From positions 1,118,001 through 1,178,000 of the forward strand of contig OU612067.1 in NCBI GenBank assembly GCA_914767715.1: DNA of 60,000 nucleotides. The letters run 5' to 3'. Below the pieces are notes generated by a model. That model was not told the DNA's origin. It did no database searches and was given only the letters and a program-made list of their open reading frames with translations. The position numbers and the translations under genes are program-made. The DNA is from Membranipora membranacea. Lineage: Eukaryota; Bryozoa; Gymnolaemata; Cheilostomatida; Membraniporidae. The number at the start of each line of letters is the position of its first letter. Positions within the stretch are counted from its first letter, which is position 1. Positions 23,618-34,622 of this stretch are shown piece by piece.

Positions 23618-26600
23618 CTGAAATAAAGAAATGGAATAAGATGTGCACCTTAAACAATGTGTGAGTATTTCTTGGTTGATTTAGGACGCTAAAAAAGCCT
23701 TTTATACAAAGATGTTAATCAATATGAATGCCAACCAACTGTTGCATTGTGTTCTGTAGACTCAGTTACAACAAATGTAGAAGAAATGATAAGCTAAATT
23801 CAACCTGTTAGTATCTCCATGAACATTTCAACGAATGGAGGTTTAACTTTATAAACTCATATCTGAAAGCAACATTGTCAACTGGCATTGAGACCATTTT
23901 TATTTATCTTTTCGGAACTTTCAGAACAATTTATTGGTAACACCTTTAAATCCATTATAATTTATATAAAAAGTAAGGAATTGTCTTACAATTGACATCA
24001 ACAAACATCAAAATATTTGCAACAGGACTACTGTGAAATGATGCCGCAGATAATTATTGACTGGCCTTCTGTTTCCCTTTGATTGTCTGTTGTTTTATTG
24101 TTTTAGCAACAAAAGAAATAGGAGCAACGGCAGCGGCAGACCTGTGATATTTGCCTCATTTTTTTATTGTTTTGTCATGTTAACCATATCTTGCATAAAA
24201 TTAATCCTGGTCGGATTAGATTTCATTATTCTTTTGTAAATGTATTTGGTCAGCCATTAGACAAAAGTCTCACTGACTCCTTGCGTTGTAGACATGAGAT
24301 AGACCCTGAGAGCTTGTACGACTACAGAATCCTTTACCTATAACAGCTGGAGTTAGTTTGCTGCCATCGGTAACGCCCTATGTGAACAAAAAGAAGCCCC
24401 GCTCATACATCAAAGTTCTGCGCTCAATATAGAAAAATTAAAATTATGTAACATCAATGGCAGATATTGTGTGATTTATTATTATAGCAAACAGATAAAA
24501 AACCTTACTTATTCATATGATGAACTGTTGTTCTACGTTCAATGCAAGGATTGCGAAAAAACACAGTACTAGACTGAACACTGCAATCACAAAGTTTTCT
24601 CATTAAATGTCCGCATTTAAAGATGCAAGGACATCAGGGCACTGTACTAGAAAACTGAATGATGCAAAGCACATACAATTGCAGATTATTGTGAGACAAT
24701 TTAGTATTTTGAGCCCCCAAATTTAAATATTTGATTTGTTCATCATTTGGTGACGAAAACCTGTAAAATATATTACTTAATAAGAAGAAACATGTAAATG
24801 CTGCCGCCAGATGACTGTGTTCATAGGCATCGTAGGCCATCTAATTGGCCATTATTTTATGTTGAACCAACTGATTGACTTCAATATATTTAACCATCTA
24901 TTGACCTGTTAGGCTGATTGGCCAGTACAAAATTAAGATTTACATCAAATTCCGAAAAAAAAACAATGCACCACAACAAAATGATCCCTGCTGACAAATG
25001 GCTTTTTCCAATTCAATTAACTTTGTTACTTATGTGCAGGGTAGGAAGGACATCTTAAAATTTGACATAGTGCCCACCGTGACCAGTTATTACAATAATG
25101 TGATTATATTAATAAAAAGAACATAATATTATGTTCATAAGATCATTCTACCAACATCTTTACAAACTGATCCCCTTTTGATATGATAAGTTTGGACTAG
25201 TAAAACTGTTTGAAATGAAGGGATGAACAAAGAAGCCAAAGCATCCATATTTGTTGCAGTACTTTGCAGCTGCACTTCCATGCATGTTTTTTTCTGTCCA
25301 TGTTCAGCAATTTTTGATTTCAAACACAAATGATTGGATTCCAGGCAGTTCACTCAGTTTTCAACATATATTGTGGGATGCCGTTGTTTCATCAACATTA
25401 CAGTGTATTGAGGACATTTTGCCATAGGATCCTTAATACACGATGTCCAGTCTAGTGATGTGTGTTTTGTCTATGACATGAACTGTGATTTTCATATTAA
25501 TTTGTGTGTCAACATTGTTAATTAGTTTGTTTATTTTGCTAACCTCAGGCATAGCAAGAGAATATTTGAAGCGATGCAACCTGTTTTTTAAATGTGGTGG
25601 TACTGTAGGGTTGAGTCAACTTGGAGGGATTCAGGTGTGGCAAGTTTGACCTGGTTATCATTATCATCTATATTCGCTAGAGTGGAGTCAGCAGAAACAT
25701 TAGGGTATTGGCCTTCCATTCTACTGCAAAACATGGCATATCACTATTTGGTGGTGGTTTGAAAATGACAGACAATATTGCATTCATGAAAAGCCTTGGA
25801 ACGACAGCAAGTCAGGCATAACAGGGAATGGACGGCAGGTGATCACTTACCAAAACCCACATGGCCAGCCATGTCCAGCACCACCTCCCGCCCCCATCTA
25901 CCCTTCACAATAGTACTGCAGTAAAACCAACACCATAAAACAAGATTGGGTACGGTGAGGGTTATTATTAAGTCTATCATACAATGCAATGCTTGTAGCG
26001 TGTCACTATAATGCTGCGCCGAACTTATGAATTGTTTGATGCTGCCGTAAGAAGAGAAAAGGAACAAAAATAAACAGCAGCAGACAGCATAGAATGACAA
26101 CTGATGTTGTAACCGAACCTCAATTTTGTTCCTTTTGTCATCCCTTTCTGCAGTGCACTGAGTGGAGGCAACAGACCAGCCTTTTATTTATGTTTGAATT
26201 CTGGAATACGACAAATATTAACTATTTGAATAATTAATATATCAAACTTTGTTTAAAATATAAAGTATTTGTAATGCGGAATGGTATTATCAGTTACGGT
26301 CTGCATGGTGAATGACTCACTTCAGTTCTAAGACAGTCAGATAATAAAGAAGATAAATTACAACTCCAGATGTATATTGCAGCCCGCAGCCTATTTCCAA
26401 GTTTCACCTCAATTGAGGAGGTGAAACTGTTGTGGAAGAGGTGAGCGTTTCTAATCCTATGACATTGAATTAAAAAAATCGGATCACTGGCATCTATCAA
26501 TATCATGCAACTACCCTGCAGCTTTGTCTGAAACCAGCGGATAAGAATATGACTTAAGGTCTCATAGCAGGAATAACAGAACGCAATTCAGTTCCAACTG

Positions 26601-26965
26601 CATCAATTATAGAAGTCAACCAAGAATCTATTAACAACAAAATATCACTATACCTACACTTTTATGTTTCCACAATCCATTTCTGTCTGCATAAGAATTC
26701 ATCAAACTTCACCATGTGAGAGCAAACGGCCAATGCCAAGAAAACTTTGATAATACCAGTATATTTCACCCTAACTTCATCTACAAATATTTGGTTTGCC
26801 GTATTAAATGGACCATTTCAAAGCATTCCAGTCATGAATGAAAATCTTTAGCAAGGTTACGAGAGTCAAAAACATGACAAGTAGACAGCGTAGATGTTCA
26901 ATATTCCAATAGACATGATCTAGGTGATGGGATAAGTATTTATCGATTGATCATTCCTCAGGTAA
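23618..26965. other. No gene recognised
   Basis: AT-rich sequence upstream of the channel relic's first visible exon. The missing N-terminal exon could be here, but no convincing candidate was found. Short frames lack recognisable motifs. Confidence 0.4.
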
Positions 26966-27690
26966 TTGACTTACTTGACTTATGTTGCAGAACTCCTAGT
27001 GGAATATTGTGCCAGAATCGCCTTCTCCTCCCCCTTCCATCTATCCCGATCTTTCGCTATCTCTCCAGCCTCCGCCCACGACTTGATGTTGTGCACACTC
27101 ATCTGCCCTCTGGAGCCCACCCAAGACTGGTGTGAGGGAGAGATTCCTTCCTCCTTAGGCTGTGGCCTAGGTACCCCCATCTTCAAACTTCTATGAGCTG
27201 TGAGACTGGTTTCTGCTTGCTGCGTTCACGTACGTCCAAGTCCAAGTCCAAGTTGGAAGTTTTGGACAACCAATACATTTTCAATATCCGAAGGCAGCAG
27301 TTCATATGAAATACCTCCAGTTTGTCCATATCCACTTTCGTCATTCGCCATGTTTCACATCCATAGAGGAGCACAGACACCACGTTCGAGTTGTAGAGTT
27401 TGAACTTGGGATGGTTGCTCATACTTCTTGATCTCCACACCTTGCTCAGTCTGTAAAAGGCTGTAGTTGCAGAGTTGATGTGTTCTTGACATCTGCTGCT
27501 GCACCACCAGATGCATCAATTTTCACACCAAGATACAAAAAGTTTTCTACAAACTCGAGTAGCTTGTTGCTGACTGTGAAATTGGAGTTAGATGCATGGA
27601 CCATTCCATCTTGATGAATCCTCAAAACTTTCGTCTTTTGCTCATTGCTCAAGAAGTGAATAGCGGGCTTGCTTATTAACGCCATCAACC
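26966..27690 (-). mobile_element. LINE reverse transcriptase C-terminal fragment
   Basis: Minus-strand pieces in order: EFVENFLYLGVKIDASGGAA (about 27565-27505), then VSVLLYGCETW and LRILKMYW (about 27385-27270), then NIKSWAEAGEIAKDRDRWK (about 27105-27045). This series (F-YLG, LYGCETW, A-DR-WK) is typical of the post-palm region of RTE/L1-like reverse transcriptases. Several frame changes show that it is dead. No endonuclease or palm domain remains. Confidence 0.8.
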
Positions 27691-27699
27691 CATTCTCTT

Positions 27700-27795
27700 T
27701 TAGGCCATGGCGAGATGGCACAATCGGTCATCGCCCTTGCTATTCACTCTCAGGCGATTGTTGCCGCCTGGGTTCAACTCCCGACTGAGAGCTTT
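27700..27795 (+). mobile_element. tRNA-derived SINE head
   Basis: Contains a Pol III A box (TGGCGAGATGG, 27708-27718) and a B box (GGTTCAACTCC, 27771-27781) about 53 bp apart. The sequence does not fold into a full cloverleaf: the acceptor ends do not pair. This fits a tRNA-derived SINE rather than a tRNA gene. The 3' limit of the element was not determined. Confidence 0.6.
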
Positions 27796-28080
27796 TATGG
27801 TATATTTTTCTAACCTTAGAACTGTATGACACATACCTGGCTTGCTTTAGTTATCCACATTAAAGAATTTTAGGAGTGCAGAATGGACTTACCAAATTGA
27901 AGAGTTGTATCTGACCTGGAATCAAGGGAGTATCCTCTCAATCACACATTTCACAGCAATAATCGTGTGAATACAAATCATCAAAGACAACTCAACTCAG
28001 GGCGAAATCCCCTCTGATCCATTTCTGGGATGCCTGTAAAGTTTCTTACAATTTTTTTATTTCAGACAAATATTTTTCAT

Positions 28081-28220
28081 TTTATCTTTTGACCACTCTT
28101 TTCATTTTTTTTACACCAGAAGACCGGTAATGGTAATTTTGTATGTCCCGTATCTAAATATTTCCATGGTCGAAATAAAGCTACATACATACAATGGAAT
28201 GAAATGAAATGAAATGGACA
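28081..28220 (+). repeat. LINE-like 3' tail with (AATGA)n
   Basis: Reads as a retroposon 3' end: GTCGAAATAAAGC, then CATACATACAATGG and a short run of AATGA units (about 28194-28216). Variable short repeats at the 3' end are usual in CR1/L2/RTE-type elements. No coding part is attached. Confidence 0.4.
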
Positions 28221-28385
28221 CAGATCATTCGCAACCGTACACTGTTGTGTCATGAATTGCTTGAATTCCAAGCTGACTTATCTAACCCTTTACTTCCCTT
28301 TGCTGTTTTCTGCTATAATGCGGGATTAAACCATCATAAATATAACACAAGTATACGGTATTGTCAATTTTAGATATGACCGATA

Positions 28386-29195
28386 TCAGCTTAAAGAATC
28401 TAGAATTTCTTTGTCACTGACTTTGACAAGCTGAGCTGATCTATCCTTTCGCATAAATACTTGACAGTGGAATGTCCATACAAACTGGTATCCAATCTCA
28501 TTTTTCTTCTTCCTGATAAGATAGAATAGGTGCTGCTCTGATGGATTTAGCCATTCGTTTACATATATCTTAGCTTCCTTCCCGAGACCCAGATTTTGTG
28601 TGGTGATGTTCTTCTCGCTTAGCATTTTTCTTGCAACACAGAAGATGTCTCTCTGAGAAAGTGTTTGGAACTTTATTATTATGTTAGGGGGATGAACATC
28701 ATCTATCTTCTTCGACCTGTATACTGTGTCTATGTCTGCCTCCTTCATATCTTCAACTTACATTATTTTGGCTAATTTGACTGTGAGATATTTTAAGTCC
28801 TCATTGTGTGTTACAGGTATGCCAGATACTATCAGTGTCTCTCTATTTTTGTCATGCTGAAGCCGTGTCATCTGTTGTCTCATCTGCTCCTCACTTTTCA
28901 CCTGCTGCTCCTGCTCTGCATGCTTCTCCGCCCTGATCTCCGCCAGCTGTCGTTTGATACCTTCTATCTCCTCACCATAATAATTCAAGCTTTTACCCAT
29001 CTCCATCTGCTCACGTTCTATTTTTTCAATACGTCCAATTGCTTGAGAAATTGTTTGGTTTAGTTTATTGAATTTCTCCTCCATAAATATCCTGTTTTCT
29101 CCAAGTTTATCCAAGATTTGTTGCAACGACAGCTGTTTGGTTGTTACTGGTGATGCTGTCGCTGATTTACTCCCATTTCGTGTTCTTGAGTTCAT
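28386..29195 (-). pseudogene. LINE ORF1 protein with one in-frame stop
   Basis: On the minus strand, 145 codons run from 29195 to a TAA at 28758-28760, and the same frame continues to 28386. The first part is a strong coiled coil (about residues 20-110; KRQLAEIRAEKHAEQEQQ). Then comes an RRM-like segment (ETLIVSGIP, PPNIIIKF) and a C-terminal domain (KIYVNEWLNP, VWTFHCQVFMRKD), as in ORF1 proteins of CR1/L2/Tx1-like LINEs and baculovirus FP-like domains. No endonuclease ORF follows downstream on that strand; the reverse transcriptase piece at 27.0-27.7 kb could belong to the same decayed element. Confidence 0.7.
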
Positions 29196-29749
29196 GTTGA
29201 TACAGCTATTTACTATTTACTATTTACTTGTCCTTGTTTCAATCCCACCAGACTTATCCGCTATAGTATGTTCAGATTTTATCCGCCTCACTGAGTGCAA
29301 ACAGGTAGTGGATAAGTCACTAATAGCCTGATGTGTCTGTAAAATACTGGTCCAAAGTAAGTTCTGTGAATGACAATACCGCACTTTACTAAGATACAAT
29401 ATGAAAAGAAACAGTCAGGGGGTTTCTCTTACTATCCCTGGGGACAGTAGCCTTAGTTTTCCCGACAATCGGTTGGTCGCCACACTAGTCCTGGACTAAT
29501 CTGACCATGCCGCTGCCTTATTTTTTTTCACCTTTTTAGTTCATTGATTTTAAACGCAATAAATTGTTGCAGTAACCAAAAAGAAATCAACTTAAGAATC
29601 AAAATGTTTGTAGTGGGAAGTTTATTTATTTATATCATCATCAATTTATAATACATCAGCAGTGTGTCTATTTAGAACATACGACACAGGTAATCGACTT
29701 GTCACGGTTATAAGGGGGGCAATGTCCTGTTGTCCCAGCACCATCACAG
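29196..29749. other. No gene recognised
   Basis: Flank of the LINE ORF1 relic, possibly its 5' UTR, and the 3' flank of the collagen-like gene on the minus strand. No motif found. Confidence 0.4.
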
Positions 29750-31420
29750 TCAGAAGAGAGCTCCGCTGAGGTCTGCCTCTTCTCCAGTAGTGGCCTCTGG
29801 TTCTGAGTCTACACATTCAAATGCACTACGGTGATGGGTAGAATCCTCAGTCATGAGATATCCTGTGATAATAAATTACACTATGGTATAATGCTGACTA
29901 GATTACATATATATGCCGTAACGTCAAGACACTTTGGTCAACACAAGAATTATGATGTAAAAGTTTCCTAGAGGATTAGGCTAATGATCAGAGCAAAATA
30001 TGGCACAATGTCATCATTATGACAAACACATAATATCTGTACGTAGGTGCAGACTGGCATGATTAGAATATCAAATGATTATCCTATATGTTACAAATTT
30101 TAGTAAAGTATTTATCTAGCCAATCTTGTCTATGGTCTATAAATACTTTCATCTAAGATATTACCTGCATATTCAACTTTCCATGTGGGAAGGCAACTTC
30201 TCTTGCCAGGTATCATCATGGTAGCTGATTTACTAGTATAACAGCGGGCACAGGGAACGTTGTGATCCAAAACAGACTTCAAAATGCTCTCAGTTTTGTA
30301 TTCAACTCCACTGAGCCATAGCCATAGCCTCCACCAGGGGCGTATTCACAGTACTCAGGATCCAGGGGCATACATTGGTAATTGGAACCTCCTCCAACCG
30401 TAGTGTTATATGTATATGTGTTATATGTACCGTAGTGTTATATGTACCGTAGTGTTATATGTACCGTAGTGTTATATATACCGTAGTGTTATATGTACCA
30501 GCAGCAAAACCTTCAAAATAATATATTTATATATATATATATATATTTGTCCTATATTGAGTTCAGGCTAAAGCATGATACGCAAAAAAACTCATTCACT
30601 AGTGATTACAAATATTTTGGCTGTGGAAGCAAAATTGGACATTAGTTTTGCTCATTGAATTATCTTTCGGAAAAATGTTCCAACATTTTCACCCTCCAGT
30701 CTGCGTATTCAGCAACCACACCTTATAAAATAAACTCCTTGCTACATTTCTCCACAACACCGATTTGCAGAATACTTTGATATTGAAATGAACCCTCTAC
30801 AACCCCATGTAAGCCACTTAGTGTTTTTCAAGTGACCAAGACTTCGCTCAATAACCTGCTCAAGACACAATACTGTTTTTTTTATTCTTTGTCAAGTTCA
30901 GGGCTCTTGTTGTATACAGACCCTGCTAGTATGTACTACACTGTACACCGTACACATGGGGATATGCACTCTGACAAAGAGGGAGAGCAACTCCTATTGC
31001 AGAAACTGTTTAATCAGGCTTCAATCCCTGATTTAAACAATCCAAAAAAAAACATTTTGAAAAGAGAAATTTTTTTATGCTACCTGACTAACCAGTGCCA
31101 CCTCCCTTTTGTATCCTTGATTTAAAAACATATTGCAGAAAATTATCCCGGGATAAGCAGTGTGAGGAGGAATCAGTAATGTAAATCAACAAGAGAAGAC
31201 AGATGTCAATTCATAATTTTGAAGAGAACAGACTATTGATCAACTCATTAAGTCAGCTAAGATTGAAAATTAAATTAGCAAACAGACCTGAGTAGATAAG
31301 TGCAGAGTCAGAGTTACACACAGTTCTACCCCATCTTGTAAATACAGATCCAATCTTAGCTGTCACGGCAGCAGCTACCACAGCAGCGGCTGTGTTGTTA
31401 TTATACTTCAGTAACTCAGG
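29750..31420 (-). pseudogene. Short-chain collagen C4-like C-terminal domain, frameshifted
   Basis: Three minus-strand exons: 31420-31288 (IGSVFTRWGRTVCNSD, ends in IYSG), about 30391-30165 (SNYQCMPLDPEY, then DHNVPCARCYT and IPGKRSCLPTWKVEYAG) and 29862-29750 (YLMTEDSTHHRSAFECVD, stop). The order TRWGRT, YxCMPxDPEY, HNVPCAxCY, YLMTE, FECVD is the domain that follows the triple helix in short-chain collagen C4 of sponges and in similar proteins of other invertebrates. The middle exon has a one-base loss between GYGYGS and GVEYKTE; adding one base would make the exon phases fit at both ends. The donor after IYSG is weak (GTCTGT). No Gly-X-Y exon was seen. It may be a pseudogene or a sequence error. 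Confidence 0.72.
30400..30500. repeat. 17-bp tandem repeat
   Basis: About five copies of a unit close to CGTAGTGTTATATGTAC, next to the middle exon of the collagen-like gene (intron side). An (AT)n stretch follows at about 30528-30547. Confidence 0.8.
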
Positions 31421-32032
31421 CTCTGAATGTATAAAACACAAGTAATGTGATAACAGAACGGACAAACTTAGCTATGATAAGACTTAGATTTTAAAGCTTC
31501 AAAGTTCTTTCTCCATAAAACCCAAAACTGACTAATTTGGACCACCCAAAATTGTGTAATCATTTTGAAGTTGACCCACCCCACATTTATAGATTATTGT
31601 TTATGGTATTGATAATTGAACTAAATTTTTACCAAATAAGAATCTGCATGAATATTTTTGCGCTGGATTAAACATATATATGAAATTTATGTTTGGAACA
31701 TCATATCCCCCTACACAAGTCTGGTGAGCACGCGTCAGGGAGTCCTGACTACTCTCAGCCTGATTTAATGAGCCTAGTTATCTGATTGAGCTGTTCTCGG
31801 ATCCAATTAAAGGCTAAAGCTTGTTAGCTAAAAAACATATATGATGATTCCAAGCTTTATTTCATGTCTTTTAGTTTTTTTGCCTGATATGGCAATCAGG
31901 AGAGGGTGATGTGAAGATTTTACCATTTATTCACAAAGAGAAACTCAGCTACTGAGTCTGCGATTCCTGACGCTGTTAAAAGGAGTCAGATGTATACTTA
32001 TATTAAGTTAATGAGGGAAAGTAGGGACTCAC

Positions 32033-32087
32033 AATTTATCACGATTTATCAATACCTTCACTTGTCTTCTCTCTTGGGTTTCGTGCT
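32033..32087 (-). other. Possible small exon of the collagen-like gene
   Basis: Minus strand: TTTCTAG acceptor, then codons HETQERRQVKVLINRDK, then a GTGAGT donor. The charged helix-like sequence would suit the linker between the coiled coil and the collagen-C4-type domain. Phase with its neighbours is not established. Confidence 0.3.
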
Positions 32088-32305
32088 CTAGAAAATAAAA
32101 ATTAAATTCACAAAGCTCATGGTGCTGTATACTACTGCGCCTTACAGTCAATAAAAAAATTTGTGCTTGACTATAGCTGTGATATCCTGTGAGAATCCAT
32201 GAGTGGGTACTTTCCAGGAGCAATCGTGGCCAGAGGCACTTCCTGACACCATTGTTCTCGGCAAGAATCTCCTTTTGAGCAAGTGCCTGACCGCTTAAAC
32301 TACAG

Positions 32306-32736
32306 CCTCTCCCCAGTGGCGTATATTAGCACTCACGGCCCACGGATTTCCGTGAGTGGCTGAATAGCTCAGTGTGTAGAGCGTCCGCTTTTTAATCACT
32401 TATTATAAGATTGTTGTGGGTTCGAATCCCTTCAAGGTCAGTTTTTTTTCAAATGGGTGCTTTATAACTGGAGCATTTTTACCGTAATCTTCTACTGCTA
32501 TTGAGTTGTTTTCTGAAAGTACCCAACAGCTCAGTGAGCTATTGAAATACCTCTCTGCTTGCACTATTTTGCTACCGATATGCAAAAATTTCCGTGGTGG
32601 GAGGGCGCTTAAGCGCCCCTCCCACACCCTCCCCGCCACGCCTACGGCGTGTGGATCGGGCTGCGCCCGATTATTATGCTCATCTCTGAAAAGTCAGTGA
32701 GTGAAATTTTTTAGAATATACGCCCCTGCCTCTCCC
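32306..32736. mobile_element. hAT-type MITE with perfect 8-bp target duplication
   Basis: A 415-bp element, 32314-32728, begins CAGTGGCGTATATT and ends with the near-exact complement AATATACGCCCCTG. It is flanked by identical 8-bp repeats CCTCTCCC (32306-32313 and 32729-32736). CAGNGG termini and an 8-bp duplication are the hallmark of hAT transposons. It has no transposase frame. Inside is a tRNA-like Pol III unit (32358-32449), followed by a GC-rich segment with inverted repeats (about 32600-32672). Confidence 0.9.
32358..32449 (+). ncRNA. tRNA-Lys-like Pol III unit inside the MITE
   Basis: A canonical D arm and A box (TAGCTCAGTGTGTAGAGC from 32365), an anticodon-loop-like CTTTTTAATC resembling tRNA-Lys(UUU), a perfect B box (GGTTCGAATCC, 32419-32429) and a T8 run at about 32442-32449 that could end Pol III transcription. 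The anticodon stem is distorted by extra bases and the acceptor stem pairs poorly, so it is not a working tRNA. It could still be transcribed. Confidence 0.55.
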
Positions 32737-32823
32737 TGCATTATTGTCATCAGTCTTATTGTGGTGACATCATAAATAAGTCATCAAAGCTGTGCACACA
32801 TAAAACTGTTGATTATTATCAAA

Positions 32824-33075
32824 CCTCAGCGAGATCGGACTCCAGCTGTGAGATCCTCTCTGTCAGCCTGTCCTCAGATTCAGTCTGTTCTCTCCGTATC
32901 TCCTCCAACTGTATGTCATGCTGTCTCTCCGTATCTCCTCCAACTGCATGTCATGCTGTCTCTCCGTATCTCCTCCAACTGCATGTCATGCTGTCTCTGC
33001 ATATCACTCAGTTTGGCATCAAAGTATCTCATAACTTGACTCAGCTGCTGATCGCTCAACTTGACATCAAGTTTA
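32824..33075 (-). pseudogene. Coiled-coil exon with internal repeats, frameshifted
   Basis: Minus strand: SDQQLSQVMRYFDAKLSD, then repeats of QHDMQLEEIRR, then DRLTERISQLESDLAE and a GT at the exon edge. These are heptad-rich coiled-coil sequences and probably the N-terminal part of the collagen-like gene downstream. The repeat occurs three times (about 32890-32998): one copy is 36 nt and two are 35 nt, so the reading frame is lost inside the array. A stop lies just upstream of the recognisable frame. Confidence 0.5.
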
Positions 33076-33159
33076 ATACCAGCGTCATCATCAGTGAGTC
33101 AATCGATATCAACAAAGTACAGAGACAACAAAAGGAGAAGGCTGAAAAATAAATAAATC

Positions 33160-34622
33160 TGCTTACCCCTCAAAATCTTGTTGTGCAGATTAAAAATGAT
33201 CAAACAAAATGCATCTATAGATACTGGTCAGGCTGACAAAGGACAGTATTATAATAATTAAAAAAAAAAGGTCACAGACATAAATGATTTTGCTTGACTG
33301 GGAAGTCTCATGTAGCAGGGAAGCAGGAGAGAAAAACTTACCAAGAAAGTCTACGCATTCTATACTAGCACGCTGTCGCTCCTTGCAGCTTGCAGCAACA
33401 AAATGAGTAGAATGAACAGTGTAAGGTGACCTGTAAGTGTCACTTTTCCAGCTGCTTTATAGCAACCTAACCATGTAGATGAGAGATTGAGTTTGATACC
33501 TCACATCTGTCCCATATATACATTCAAATTTGCATTGTCAAAACATTGTTTCCATTGAATTGAGTTTTATTTCCTTGATTTACGTACCCGCTGAAACCTG
33601 AGACATGTGTGGGGTTGTGACCCCAGAGTCTTGCACGATGTAGCTGGCCACCAGTGTTCACCAGGATTCCCTGTCCCCTTAGTAACATGCCGGCATCTCA
33701 CCCAGTAATACGTGGTAGAATGACCGTAAAAAATATTATCCAGGCTATTATTGAGTTGGGATGGCAGATGAATATATTTTACCTTTTAAGTTTAAGTTTC
33801 TTGCAACCGAGCCTCTATCAAAATAAGCTAGTCTCATTTAGTTGGTGTTAACATAGTCAATATTATCTTGCAGCATTTTCCTCAAAATCTGCGAGCGAAT
33901 TGAATTCAAACTTCCCAGTAGCTGTAGCAAAGTTACTTAGGACAGCAGAGTAGTGAGGTTATATTTTTGTTCAGAATTTAAGTAACTGTGTTAATCTCTT
34001 GACTGTGACTTATACTAAGTGTGAGACCTAACAAGAACACTTTGAACTCGTTAACTTATTGCATAAATGACGATGGTTTATATGAAAAATCTACACATAA
34101 TTCAAGTTGGCTTTGTAGAATTGTATTTATGTGAGATCTTACAACAAGCAGTAATATTTGCTCTTAATGCAACAAAATAAAGATAGAGATAAATGAAGTG
34201 ACAATACAACAAACAAAGATGGTTACGTTTCACTATTATTTTTTATGCCTTCCATTTCAACCTGGTCATAAAATTGCATATGACTTCATCTCGACAACAC
34301 TCAATAAATAAATTGTCATTTGTAGCAAGACACTTAGGTGATAAAAGACTACCAGTGTTATATCACAGAATAGGGATATATATATCCTTACTCTGTGATT
34401 ATATATAGTGTTCGATGAAAATTGAGATGTAGTATGCTGAGAAACATACAAGTGGTTACTCTAAGTGGGCGGCTTATAATGTGACTGAGATTAAATACAG
34501 ATCTAGCTTTTCCTACAAAGATATTATTCGTATGATACAGTGATTTCATTTATCACATGAGAAGATAACCCTGTATATTGAAAATATCAGAAATAAAGTT
34601 CATGCCTAGCAACATTGCGTCA
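33160..34622. other. Intergenic; one short palindromic element end
   Basis: No exon recognised. The stretch contains the 34-bp palindrome at 34364-34397 and the 3' flank of the peroxiredoxin gene. Confidence 0.4.
34364..34397. mobile_element. 34-bp palindrome of foldback-element ends
   Basis: CACAGAATAGGGATATA joined directly to the reverse ATATCCTTACTCTGTG. These are the same ends as the element at 9766-10843. The flanks GTTATAT and ATTATAT match at six of seven positions, like the 7-bp duplication seen there. Either an internal deletion reduced an element to its ends, or it is a minimal member. Confidence 0.6.

Noticed and set aside
29750-31420. Taking the collagen-like domain as proof of a sponge
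   Set aside because: Short-chain collagen C4-type domains are also annotated in molluscs and other invertebrates. It supports but does not prove a sponge.
32358-32440. Functional tRNA-Lys gene
   Set aside because: The D and T arms are good, but the anticodon stem has extra bases and the acceptor stem does not pair well. It lies inside a transposable element.
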